DNA from: Candidatus Eiseniibacteriota bacterium
GTDB lineage: Bacteria; JAFGKV01
Direction of reading: 5' to 3'
Assembly (NCBI GenBank): GCA_025453925.1
Contig: JALOPK010000022.1
Coordinates: 1-18,141 of the forward strand
DNA: 18,141 nucleotides
Shown: positions 1-8,200 of the stretch, piece by piece
Numbering within the stretch: the first letter of the stretch is position 1
Layout of the letters: each line of letters begins with the position of its first letter
The notes under the pieces: model-generated
What the model was told of the DNA's origin: nothing
Databases searched by the model: none
The model's input: the letters and a program-made list of their open reading frames with translations, nothing else
Program-made: the position numbers and the translations under genes

Positions 1-29
1 GGAGCCTCGGGCGGCGAGCGGGGCTCTTC

Positions 30-65
30 ATATGGGACGAGCCCTATGTTTGACTCGTCCTATAT
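30..65 (-). terminator. Hairpin downstream of the secreted-protein pair
   Basis: ATATGGGACGAG (30-41) can pair with CTCGTCCTATAT (54-65), a 12-bp stem with one G-U pair and a 12-nt loop. It starts 18 nt past the stop of the minus-strand gene ending at 84, where a transcription terminator is expected. No T-run follows it on the minus strand, so intrinsic termination is uncertain; it may instead be an mRNA-stabilising 3' hairpin. Confidence 0.35.
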
Positions 66-83
66 GCTCTGCAACGGGACTGC

Positions 84-650
84 TCAGCGTTCTCTCGCGA
101 GCAGCGTGAACCCTCCCGGCTTCGCGGCTGAACTCGTGCTGCTGCGCTCGAACTCGCCCACCGTATTTGATTCGGGCGATGTCTGCACCGCATTCCGCGC
201 CTTTCCCTTGAAGTAGTAGGTCTGCGCAGAGTTCCCGATGCCATCCGTGAAGTCGTACTGCACTGTCGGTGCACTCACCGTGTGCCACGGTGTCGCGCTC
301 GGCGTGAAGTACGCGCTCGTGCTCCGGTACAGGTCGTACACCGTCGCCAGCGCCACCGCGTCCCAGCTCAGGCGTGCCGTGGTGGAACTCACTAGGGTGA
401 TCGCCAACACCATTGCGTCCAGTGGCGCCAAGCTCGCCCCATGCCAGAACCCGTGGTACGTCTGGTAGGTGCTGCCCGCTGACACCCCCACGGGCGACGA
501 TTGGGCGAGGGTGCCGGTCATTGCATACGTCGTCCCGCTCATTGCCCCACCTGCAGATCCAATGACCGACTCTCTCAGGAAGTACGTCTGGGCTGAGGCT
601 GCCCCGCAGAGCAGCACCATTGAGATCAACGTGACAGATGTGCTTCTCAT
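84..650 (-). CDS. Secreted fibronectin III-like protein, partner of the repeat protein
   Basis: A 188-aa exported protein of unknown role. Residues 1-20 form a signal peptide (MRSTS, hydrophobic core, AASA before Gln21). Residues 22-75 carry a G-G-x-M-S-G-T-T-Y-x-M-x-G-T-x-x-Q-S pattern ending in Y-H-G-F-W, a module common at the N-terminus of secreted proteins in candidate-phylum genomes. Residues 78-165 form a fibronectin III-like fold (LSWDAV, YDLYRS, YYFKGKARN, SPESNTVGEF). The ATG overlaps the stop of the 840-aa repeat-protein gene in an ATGA, with GGAGG just upstream inside that gene, so the two are translationally coupled. No catalytic motif is visible. A structural or adhesion role at the cell surface is inference; the partnership with the upstream gene is firm from gene structure. 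Confidence 0.85.
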   Translation of the reverse strand: MRSTSVTLISMVLLCGAASAQTYFLRESVIGSAGGAMSGTTYAMTGTLAQSSPVGVSAGSTYQTYHGFWHGASLAPLDAMVLAITLVSSTTARLSWDAVALATVYDLYRSTSAYFTPSATPWHTVSAPTVQYDFTDGIGNSAQTYYFKGKARNAVQTSPESNTVGEFERSSTSSAAKPGGFTLLARER

Positions 651-3169
651 TGCGATCCTCCGGTGATTGGCGAACTCTCGCAGTCGGTGTTGCGCGGCGC
701 CCCGACGTTCACCCTCCGCCTCGCGCCCGACTCCTCACTCGCCTTCTCACGGAGTTCGGGGTACAGATACGCGTCCCTCTCCGCCGCCTTGCAGTAATCG
801 AGACGCTTCGTCTCATACCCCTTGCGCTTCGCCACCACGCGGTAGCAGAACCCTACGGTGCTGGCGCCGTCCTCCTGCTCGATCACATCGAAACCGGTCG
901 CACCGCGCTCCACGTAGACGCCGTGACACCGACCTGAGAGCTCGACGAACACCTTTATCGGATTCGCCGCACCGATGGTCACGGTCTCCAGGAAGACCGG
1001 GTCCAGTTCGATGTGACAGCGCCCATTCACAAGCTGCCCTTCCCCGAAGTCCTCGAACCAGTTCTCGGGGCTCTCCTGGCAGTAGAGGAGGGTGGGTCCT
1101 TTCGATGTCTTCACGATGCAGCTCTTGGTGCCGGAAGCAGCGAAGTTGCCGGAGGAATAGACACCATATCCACTCGTCGAATTGACCACGCCATAGACGC
1201 CGTAGGTGGTACCCGTGCTGGCAATGGCGAGGGACCAGAGGCCATGCCCTTCCGTGGAGTAGCTCACGAATTGCCCACCATAGGTCCAGCCGTTGGTCGC
1301 ACTCGCCTTGCCATAGACCCCCGCACCTGAGGTCGACGCGCTCGTTCCGTAGACTCCGCGGGTAGTGCCCGTAGTCGCGGTTGCCTCGCCAATGACGCCT
1401 CGTCCCTCGTAGGAGTGGCTTTGCCCATAGACGCCAGGACCCGAGGTCCAGTCCGCCGTCGTGCAGCCCCACACGCCTATCCCGTCTGCCGCGTAGCTCT
1501 CGAACTTCCCACCGTAGCTGTGACCGGTCGTCGCGGTCGCCTTGCCATGGACACCGCACCCATTCGGCGATGCCGTTTCGCCCAGCACGCCATACGTGAG
1601 ACCTGTCGAGGCTGTCGTGTACCCGAACACGCCTATTCCCTCCGTCGAGACGTTTCCTCCGAATACTCCGCAGGTCAGACCGGTTGTCGCGGTGCAGTGC
1701 CCCCATACGCCTCTACTAAAGGCCTCAGTGGCCGTCGCCTCTCCGATCACCCCATACTGGTGCGACGTGCCTACCACCCCTGCACCGGCGTCCGTCGAGC
1801 TGCTCTCGCCGTACACGCCATAGGCAAACCCGCTCATCGCCGTTGCCTTGCCGACCACGCCGCGCCCCCCATCCGATCGCGTCTCACCGCATACGCCGTC
1901 GACTACCCCAGTGGTCGCATTGGCCACCCCATACACGCCCTTCCCTTCCGTCGACTCACTTCTGCCGTATACCCCAGAGACCGTGCCGATGGTCGATGTC
2001 GCCAATCCGACAACGCCGGTCCCTGACGCGGCGCTGCTCGAGAAATGACCGCCTGGCGCAGTTCCCGTTGTCGCGATCGCGCGTCCACACACGCCCACCC
2101 CTTCGGGCGAGTAGTCCTCGAAGAGGCCGCCATAGGTTTGACCCGAATTGGATGAGGCGATGCCGTGCATGCCTCTGCCGCCGGTGGCTGAGGCCTCCCC
2201 GCGGACGGCGTCGGCGGCACCTGTGGTCGCCATAGCAGTACCGAGCACGCCGTAGCCGTTGGCTTCCATCCCGCACCCGCGGACGCCGTTCACGCCCTTC
2301 CCCTCCACTCCAACGCCGTTTGGCGAGGAACAGAAACCGTACACCCCTGTGGTCGATCCCGTACCCGACGTGGCGACACCTGAAACGCCCCACCCCCAAT
2401 TCGACAGGCACTTTCCGTACACCCCCCATGCGCCCTCACCGTACACCCCCCCGGCATCCTCGGAGGCGCTCGTTCCCTTTACTCCATACGCATCTCCGCT
2501 GGTGGCGGCGGCGTGCCCGTAGATCCCACTTCCATCGGATGAGTAGCTCACCCCATGCACACCGAAGGTGGCCCCCGTCTGGCTGGTCGCCACACCGTAG
2601 ACCCCTTGGCCGGCGGTTGACTGAATCGTGCCGTACACGCCCATCGTCGTCCCCGCCGTTGAGTGCGCATGGGCATATACCGCAACGCCAAGGTCTCCTC
2701 GTGTCTCGAAGTCGCCTCCAAATGCGTAACCGTTCGTGGAGCTGTTCCTCGCTCCGATCATCGCCTGGCTCATGTCGGATCCCTCGATCATCGTCCCGGG
2801 TACCAACCCGCTCGCCATATAGGCATAGCCGACGGAACCGAGCCGAACTCGGGGCGTCTGCAGATCGCCGCCGATCGTCACCTCCAACCACGCGTCACCA
2901 ACGAACGGATATCCGATGGGCGGCTGCGGAGGCCCGCCCAGCAACACGCTGAAGACACCGGCCGTGACTCCCACCGTCTGAGTTTCGCTGTCCCAGACAG
3001 GACTCCCTCCCGTCTCCTGTTCGTACAGCAGGAACTGCATGGAGTAGGGACCATCCGCTATTGGGTTCCCTCCCGTATCCGTCACCTTGCCCTGGTAGCT
3101 CATCATCTGGGGGATGTCGGCGGCGGCGAGAGTGCAGAGGACAGCGATCATGATCATCGCGTGTCGCAT
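647..3169 (-). CDS. Large secreted GVYG-repeat protein
   Basis: An 840-aa exported protein. The ATG at 3169 is chosen over longer options because a full AGGAGGT lies at 3174-3180 and a signal peptide follows (hydrophobic residues 5-17, Ala-Ala-Ala before Asp18). Residues 18-118 are a head domain (MSYQGKVTDTGG, then FLLYE, GVFSVLLGG and GDAWLEV) seen at the start of many long-repeat surface proteins. Residues about 145-675 hold roughly twenty copies of a 26-residue unit, G-V-Y-G-x-S-x-S-T-x-G-x-G-V-Y-G-x-A-x-A-T-T-G-x-T-x, which probably folds as a beta-solenoid or fibre. Residues about 680-795 form a conserved end domain (GTKSCIV, YCQESPE, GFDV, CYRVVAKRKGYE) resembling the cap found after such repeats. 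No peptidase S74 autocleavage motif is visible. Function is unknown; a surface fibre or adhesin is inference. Its stop overlaps the start of the next gene. Confidence 0.85.
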   Translation of the reverse strand: MRHAMIMIAVLCTLAAADIPQMMSYQGKVTDTGGNPIADGPYSMQFLLYEQETGGSPVWDSETQTVGVTAGVFSVLLGGPPQPPIGYPFVGDAWLEVTIGGDLQTPRVRLGSVGYAYMASGLVPGTMIEGSDMSQAMIGARNSSTNGYAFGGDFETRGDLGVAVYAHAHSTAGTTMGVYGTIQSTAGQGVYGVATSQTGATFGVHGVSYSSDGSGIYGHAAATSGDAYGVKGTSASEDAGGVYGEGAWGVYGKCLSNWGWGVSGVATSGTGSTTGVYGFCSSPNGVGVEGKGVNGVRGCGMEANGYGVLGTAMATTGAADAVRGEASATGGRGMHGIASSNSGQTYGGLFEDYSPEGVGVCGRAIATTGTAPGGHFSSSAASGTGVVGLATSTIGTVSGVYGRSESTEGKGVYGVANATTGVVDGVCGETRSDGGRGVVGKATAMSGFAYGVYGESSSTDAGAGVVGTSHQYGVIGEATATEAFSRGVWGHCTATTGLTCGVFGGNVSTEGIGVFGYTTASTGLTYGVLGETASPNGCGVHGKATATTGHSYGGKFESYAADGIGVWGCTTADWTSGPGVYGQSHSYEGRGVIGEATATTGTTRGVYGTSASTSGAGVYGKASATNGWTYGGQFVSYSTEGHGLWSLAIASTGTTYGVYGVVNSTSGYGVYSSGNFAASGTKSCIVKTSKGPTLLYCQESPENWFEDFGEGQLVNGRCHIELDPVFLETVTIGAANPIKVFVELSGRCHGVYVERGATGFDVIEQEDGASTVGFCYRVVAKRKGYETKRLDYCKAAERDAYLYPELREKASEESGARRRVNVGAPRNTDCESSPITGGSQ
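1145..2740 (-). repeat. Tandem 78-bp coding repeats (26-aa GVYG units)
   Basis: About 1.6 kb of the gene consists of degenerate 78-bp units, each encoding two half-units of the form GVYG-(S/T-rich) and GVxG-(A/T-rich, usually A-T-T-G). Some units are altered: GGxF replaces GVYG near residues 347, 373, 553 and 631, at roughly regular intervals. Protein spacing is much better conserved than the nucleotide sequence, which argues for old repeats kept by selection on the protein rather than recent slippage. Many long open frames in the other five frames here are by-products of this composition. Confidence 0.8.
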
Positions 3170-3537
3170 GGCGACCTCCTGGAGAGTGGTGCACGAACTT
3201 GACGAATGGACGCCTTGGCCGAGGGCAGGCCGGGCTTCCTTTCGCGCCTTGTCACGCCTCCACATAGCCGTTAGGCCTCGTTTTCTCGCTCGGGTCCGCG
3301 TTCTGAAGAGCGCATGGAAGGCCGGGCTTCGGCAGGGCCGCATCGGTTGACACCATGGAATCCGTCTCAGTGTCGGGTCAGAGCGCCGTTCGACGATGGG
3401 GGCCATGCCCGGGGCAGCACGCGCGAAGGCGGGGCCTGTCAGAGCGACCTGGCGCCTGGGCAGGTGCGATGACGCGCACCAGCCATACATTGGGAGACTC
3501 CTCACGACCGACAACCACGAATCGACGAGGTGATTGA
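3170..3537. other. Divergent intergenic region, no gene
   Basis: This 368-nt gap separates the minus-strand repeat-protein gene from the plus-strand methyltransferase and must hold both promoters. A TTGACA occurs at 3347-3352 on the plus strand, but no TATAAT-like box lies 16-18 nt downstream. A GGCCGGGCTTC word occurs twice (about 3228 and 3320). I see no convincing RNA gene. A 60-codon open frame at 3355-3537 lacks a ribosome site and looks like chance. Confidence 0.6.
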
Positions 3538-4284
3538 ATGACCGCCACTCCCCGTCTGTATGACGACCTGGCATGGCTGTGGCCCTTGTGGGGAGCTGCA
3601 GAAGGCGACTACGCTCTGTGGTGCGCTCAGGTTGTCCGTCTCATTCGGCAGTATGCCACCGGATCTCTCGGAACGATCCTGGACATCGGCTGCGGCGGCG
3701 GTAAGAACGCCTTCAACCTCAAGCGGCACCTCCAGGTGACGGGCCTTGATCTCAGTCCGGCGATGCTGGAGCTGGCCCGCGCACTGAACCCCGAGAGCGA
3801 GTTCCTCCAGGGTGACATGCGGAGCCTGGAACTCCGGAGACGGTTCGATTGCATCCTCCTGGATGACGCGATCACCTACATGGTGACCAGGGAGGACCTC
3901 GCGGCGGCCTTCGCGGGGGCGTTTCGTCATCTACGTTCCGGGGGTGTCATGGTCGTGTCGCCAGACGAAACCAAGGAGACCTTTCAGCAGAACCGCACCC
4001 GAGTATCGTACGCCGAGACGAAGGCAAAGCCGGAGAGCATCGACGTGGTATTCGTCGAGAATGACTACGATCCCGATCCGGCGGATGACCAATTCGACGG
4101 CACCTTGGTCTACCTGATTCGGGAGGCGGGCCGGCTCCGCGTCGAGACAGATCGCCACGTGCTGGGCCTGTTCCCCCTGGAGGTCTGGCGGACCACACTG
4201 CGATCCGCCGGCTTCGAGGTTCATGAGGAAGCCCCCGTGATGCCAGATACCGTCCAGCCGGTGTTCGTGTGCGTGAAGCCCTGA
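3538..4284 (+). CDS. Class I SAM-dependent methyltransferase
   Basis: A 248-aa Rossmann-fold methyltransferase using S-adenosylmethionine. Motif I is ILDIGCGGG at residues 47-55; GLDLS at 69-73 carries the acidic residue that binds the ribose hydroxyls; GDMRSL near 94 is motif III-like; and FDCILLDDAITYM near 106 is the post-II strand. The C-terminal half (residues about 140-248) holds an extra beta-rich insert as in small-molecule methyltransferases of the Methyltransf_25 type. The substrate cannot be read from the sequence. The ATG has GAGGTGATT just upstream. It heads a co-directional run of four genes, followed within about 26 nt by a membrane protein. Confidence 0.88.
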   Translation: MTATPRLYDDLAWLWPLWGAAEGDYALWCAQVVRLIRQYATGSLGTILDIGCGGGKNAFNLKRHLQVTGLDLSPAMLELARALNPESEFLQGDMRSLELRRRFDCILLDDAITYMVTREDLAAAFAGAFRHLRSGGVMVVSPDETKETFQQNRTRVSYAETKAKPESIDVVFVENDYDPDPADDQFDGTLVYLIREAGRLRVETDRHVLGLFPLEVWRTTLRSAGFEVHEEAPVMPDTVQPVFVCVKP

Positions 4285-4310
4285 CAGTCGATCGGAGCAT
4301 TCCCGGGGGC

Positions 4311-4901
4311 ATGCTGGGCCTTCTCGTCCGCGCCTCGGCGCCGTTCACCTCAGTCATCGTCGGGCTTCTTCTGCTCCACAGCGCGTGGCTCACCATTGTG
4401 CTCTACCATGTTCAGATTCTGTTCTGGTCATGGGGGGAGTTTCACCGGCTCCGCTACGGTTGGAGCATGCCGGCGGCGCTGGCGATGGGCATTCCGGCAG
4501 CCCTTTCTGGCCCTCTCACCTACGTGCTGCTTCCGCGCATGGTGTCGGTTCCCCTGCGCGAATGGCTGGCAAGCATCGGTCTCCAGGGGTCGGCGTTCGT
4601 GGCCTTTGTCTTCTACTACGGCCTCGTGCATCCCCTTCTCGAGCAAGCCCACTGGGGCACGATCCGCCGCGACGGCCGGCTCGGTGTCTGGTCGCATATC
4701 ACCTTCGCCGCCTACCACGGGCTGGTGCTGCACGCCTTCATGCGAACCGAATGGGCGATCGTGTGTCTGTTCATACTCGCCAGCTCGTCGTTCGCGTGGC
4801 ATCGCGTGCATACCCGCCCTTCCGGCGGGCTTGCCATACCGGCGTTCTCCCACCTCCTTGCGGACTTCGCCTTGGTGCTCGCTGTGTGGGCACGACTGTA
4901 G
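4311..4901 (+). CDS. CPBP-like intramembrane protein with altered active-site motif
   Basis: A 196-aa membrane protein with about six hydrophobic segments (near 13-33, 53-73, 92-112, 126-146, 148-163, 174-193). It looks like the CPBP family (type II CAAX prenyl endopeptidase and bacteriocin-processing relatives): HPLLEQAHWG at 107-116 matches the place of the family's EExxxR motif, FAAYH at 132-136 fits FxxxH, and HLLAD at 181-185 fits HxxxN/D. The first Glu (E111) is kept, but the second is Gln112 and the Arg is Gly116, so proteolysis may be lost. A GTG at 4269, overlapping the methyltransferase end, would add 14 residues; I prefer the ATG at 4311 because GGAG lies at 4294-4297 and the hydrophobic part starts there. 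The family call is moderately sure, from motifs only. Confidence 0.65.
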   Translation: MLGLLVRASAPFTSVIVGLLLLHSAWLTIVLYHVQILFWSWGEFHRLRYGWSMPAALAMGIPAALSGPLTYVLLPRMVSVPLREWLASIGLQGSAFVAFVFYYGLVHPLLEQAHWGTIRRDGRLGVWSHITFAAYHGLVLHAFMRTEWAIVCLFILASSSFAWHRVHTRPSGGLAIPAFSHLLADFALVLAVWARL

Positions 4902-4983
4902 CGAGGTGGCGGGCGGGGGCTTGAAGGCCGCTCCGTTCCGCACCCCATGACATCGGCGGGGCACGTTCACGGAGGGGTTATCC

Positions 4984-5256
4984 ATGGCTGAGAGACTGAC
5001 TGATCTTCCGAATGTGGGCGCAACCTGCGCCGCGCGTCTGCAGTCCGCGGGCATCACGACGCCTGAGGAACTCGCCGCTGCCGGCAGCGTCAACGCCGCG
5101 CTGCGGATCCGGGCAGTCGAAGGAGACGAGGGACCGTGCCGGAGTCTGCTTGCCGGGCTCGAGGGGGCAATCAGAGGGATCCGCTGGCACGACATCCCGA
5201 AGGCCGACCGCGACCGGCTCTGGCGCGAATACCGCCGGCAAGCGGAGGAAGGGTAG
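4984..5256 (+). CDS. Stand-alone TfoX C-terminal domain protein
   Basis: A 90-aa protein matching the C-terminal domain of TfoX/Sxy. It opens with LTDLPNVGATCAARLQSAGITTPEELAAAGSV in pattern, a helix-hairpin-helix-like fold seen in TfoX_C, then an alpha-helical tail (GLEGAIRGIRWHDIP, DRDRLWREYRR). The N-terminal TfoX domain is absent; such single-domain versions are common in bacteria and mostly uncharacterised. Full TfoX/Sxy proteins activate competence genes together with cAMP-CRP in gamma-proteobacteria. GGAGGGG sits 7 nt before the ATG. It ends 24 nt before the large cyclase gene, so the two are probably co-transcribed. A regulatory, DNA- or protein-binding role is inference. Confidence 0.85.
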   Translation: MAERLTDLPNVGATCAARLQSAGITTPEELAAAGSVNAALRIRAVEGDEGPCRSLLAGLEGAIRGIRWHDIPKADRDRLWREYRRQAEEG

Positions 5257-5280
5257 GGGAGTGCCGCCAGGGGTTTCCGC

Positions 5281-8200
5281 GTGAGACAACTCATTCCCCC
5301 GTTCATCCACGATCGGGCCGGCGGGCGGCGGGACACTGGCCGGTTCCGAGCGACCGTGCTCTCCCTGGACATTGTTGGGTTCACCTCGATGACCCAGCGT
5401 CTCATGATCCTTGGCCGCGCAGGAGCAGAGGCTGTGACGGGGATCATCAACGAGGTATTCGATCCCGCCGCTCGCGAGATCGACCGGCACGGAGGATGGA
5501 TCGGCAAGTTCGTCGGGGATCAGGTGGTTGCCTTCTTTCAGACGGATAGCCATCTCGTTGCCTGCCACGCCGCAGAGGCGCTCCAGGGGTTCTTCAGGGG
5601 GCTACCCCCGTTTGCAACCCCCGTGGGAGCAGTCCGACTGCACGCGCGCATCGGAATCGCACAGGGCATGGTGAGCTGGGGGATCCTGCGCGGTCCCACG
5701 CGCGATGTCTTTTATTTCCGCGGCCGCGCCCTCTCCCGGTGCATGCGCGCCCAGGCCCGATGCGAACCGGGAGGGATCTCAATCGACTCTCCTCCTGCCG
5801 CCGCCGCTTCCCGCTTCGAGACCTCGGGCACCGAGCCGCGGCCTCCGTCACTGGACTCTGCCCTTGTGTCTCGATTCGTTCCTACCTCGGTCCTGGAACT
5901 GGAGGAGGCCGGGGAGTTCCGGGAGATCGCCTGCGTGTTCCTGGCCTTTCGACCGGAGAAACGCCGGCTCTCCCATGCCTTCCTCCGCAGGTTTGTGCCG
6001 GTGATCGTTGATGCGGTCGGCGCCCACGACGGGTTCCTCAGCGAACTGGACTTCGGCGACAAAGGGAGTTTGGCCCTGGTGTACCTGGGCGCGCCCGTGG
6101 GGATGGAGCGGCCGGCCGCCCACGCGGCCAGTCTCGCCTTGCAGATTCGTGCGAAGACGGCCGGGTGGGCGACGATCCGCGCGGGAATCAGTCAGGGCCG
6201 CGTGTTCGCCGGCTTCGTGGGGAGCGATCTCCGGTGCGAATACAAGGCGGTCGGTAGCGTGGTGAACCTGGCGGCGCGCCTGATGAGTGCTGCCCCGTGG
6301 GATCGTGTCTACCTCGACCAGAATGCCGTGCGCAGGGTGGATCGGTTTCGCACCGCGCCGGTGACGCCGGTCGCGCTGAAGGGATACGCCGATCCCATCC
6401 CGGCATTCGAGCTGCTTGCCCGAAGCGAGGACTCCTCAACACGGGGAGTCGCCGCACCGCTCGTCGGGAGGCGGCGAGAGCTGGAGCGGATGCGCCGGTT
6501 CCTCGAGCCTCTCGAGCTCGGACGGTCCGTCGGAGTGCTGTACGTAGATGGGAGCGCGGGAATCGGCAAGAGCCGCCTGGTGCAGGAACTCCGGACTGAG
6601 GCCACGGAAGGCGGGTGCATGTGGATACCCATGCCCTGCGACGAGATCCTGCGGCAGAGCCTGAATCCGCTCCGCTACCTTGCTCGGGAGTACTTCGGGT
6701 GCACCAGCGGGCGCACCGGGGAGCAGCGCGTGGCCGGGTTTGACGCACGGTTCCGCGCGCTCATCGAACGGGCGGATCCCGATGGTCGCGCCGAACTCGA
6801 ACGCTGTCGGTCCATACTCGGTGCCGCGGTGGATCTCCGCTGGGAAGACTCCCCATACGAGCGGCTCGATGCTCGTGGCAGAAGGGAACTGACCTTCAGG
6901 GCATTCAAACTCCTGCTCAAGGTCGAAGCCCGGCAACGCCCCGTGATCTTGGAACTGGAGGACTGCCAGTGGGTAGACGCCGACACGGCAGAGTTCATCC
7001 GGGCTCTGATGCAGAATGTCGACGAGTATCCGCTGGCGGTGATCGCAGTCGCCCGTTTGCACGATGACGGATCGGCGTTTCGCCTCTCGCTGGGGAACGT
7101 CGCCCAGGATCACGTGTGCCTGGACCGCATGGATGAAGAGACCACCAACGAGTTGCTGTGCGGCCTTCTTGGCGGCGCGCCATCGTCCCAGTTCCGCGAG
7201 CTGCTATGGCGGCGGAGCGAAGGGAATCCATTCTACCTGGGACAACTGGCTCGTTTCATGATGGAGACCGGTGCCATCTGCCTCAGGCATGGGCACTACG
7301 ACGTGGCGGGCGATGCGGGGGAACTTCCCGATACGATCTCCGCTGTGCTCACGGCGCGCATTGACCGGCTTGCCGGCCAGTTGCGCGACGCAGTCAAGCA
7401 TGCCTCGGTGCTGGGGCGCGAGTTCAACATCCGATTGCTGGATGCCATGTTGAACGGCGAGCGCACCGAGATGCTCCTGGAGGCGGGGAGCAGGGAGGCG
7501 ATATGGGAACCGCTTTCCGAACTGGTCTACATCTTCGGGCATGCACTGATCCGTGAGGCCGCGTATCAGATGCAGCTCCAGCGAACCCTGAGGAAGCTTC
7601 ACCGACTGGCCGCGGAGACTATTGAGGACCTCTATCGAGCGGACCTGTCGCCTCACGCGGGTGCACTCGCCCACCACTACGACCGAGCCGGGGATGTCAT
7701 GCGGGCCGAACCCTACCTGTGGCGGGCGGCGGAGGCGGCGGAATCGCGCTGGGGCAATCAGGAGGCATTGGCGTGCTATCGCAGGCTCGCCTCCTATCCG
7801 GGCGACGCAGATCGCGAAATCGATCTCGGCAGACGACAGGTCACCTTGCTGGAGCGGATCGGGAAGCTTGAGGATGCCGAGCGGACGGCCCGGGAGTGTG
7901 TCGACAAGAGTCGCCAACTTCACGAACCGGGCCCGCTGATCGGGAGTCTGAACGCGTTGGGTAACGTGCTCTTTCGCAGGGGCATGCCCGATGACGCTCA
8001 TGACTGCTTCCAGGAAGCACTACGTCACGCCACCGCCCATAACGATCTGAAGGGGATCTCGGCAGCGGCCAACAACATCGGCAGGATCCATCGTCTCCAC
8101 GGCCGTTTCCAGGAAGCGATGTCGTTCTTCAAGAAAGACCTGCGGGTGGGTTTGCGACTTGGCGATCGGAAAGGCGTGGCATACACGCTGGGGAACATGG

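Noticed and set aside
813-1706. 297-codon open frame on the minus strand inside the repeat-protein gene
   Set aside because: It overlaps the well supported repeat gene in another frame, is Arg-rich with no domain, and has no ribosome site. Long open frames in all frames here follow from the 78-bp repeat composition.
1415-2026. 203-codon plus-strand open frame opposite the repeat array
   Set aside because: Antisense to the GVYG repeats, composed of Arg/Pro/Ala-rich low-complexity residues, with no start signal.
3340-3352. GCATCGGTTGACA also found at 11154-11166, possible shared promoter element
   Set aside because: A single 13-bp match in 18 kb is expected by chance, and neither copy has a -10 box at proper spacing.
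3409-3440. Resemblance between 3409-3440 and 15326-15365 (CCCGGGGCAG, then CGCGC, AAGGCGG and TGTCAGA in the same order)
   Set aside because: The match needs several gaps and consists of GC-rich words; a similar partial match occurs at 9156-9190. It is not convincing as a repeat family.
3355-3537. 60-codon open frame ending just before the methyltransferase
   Set aside because: No ribosome site, Arg- and Gly-rich with no known pattern, and it occupies the region where two divergent promoters must lie.
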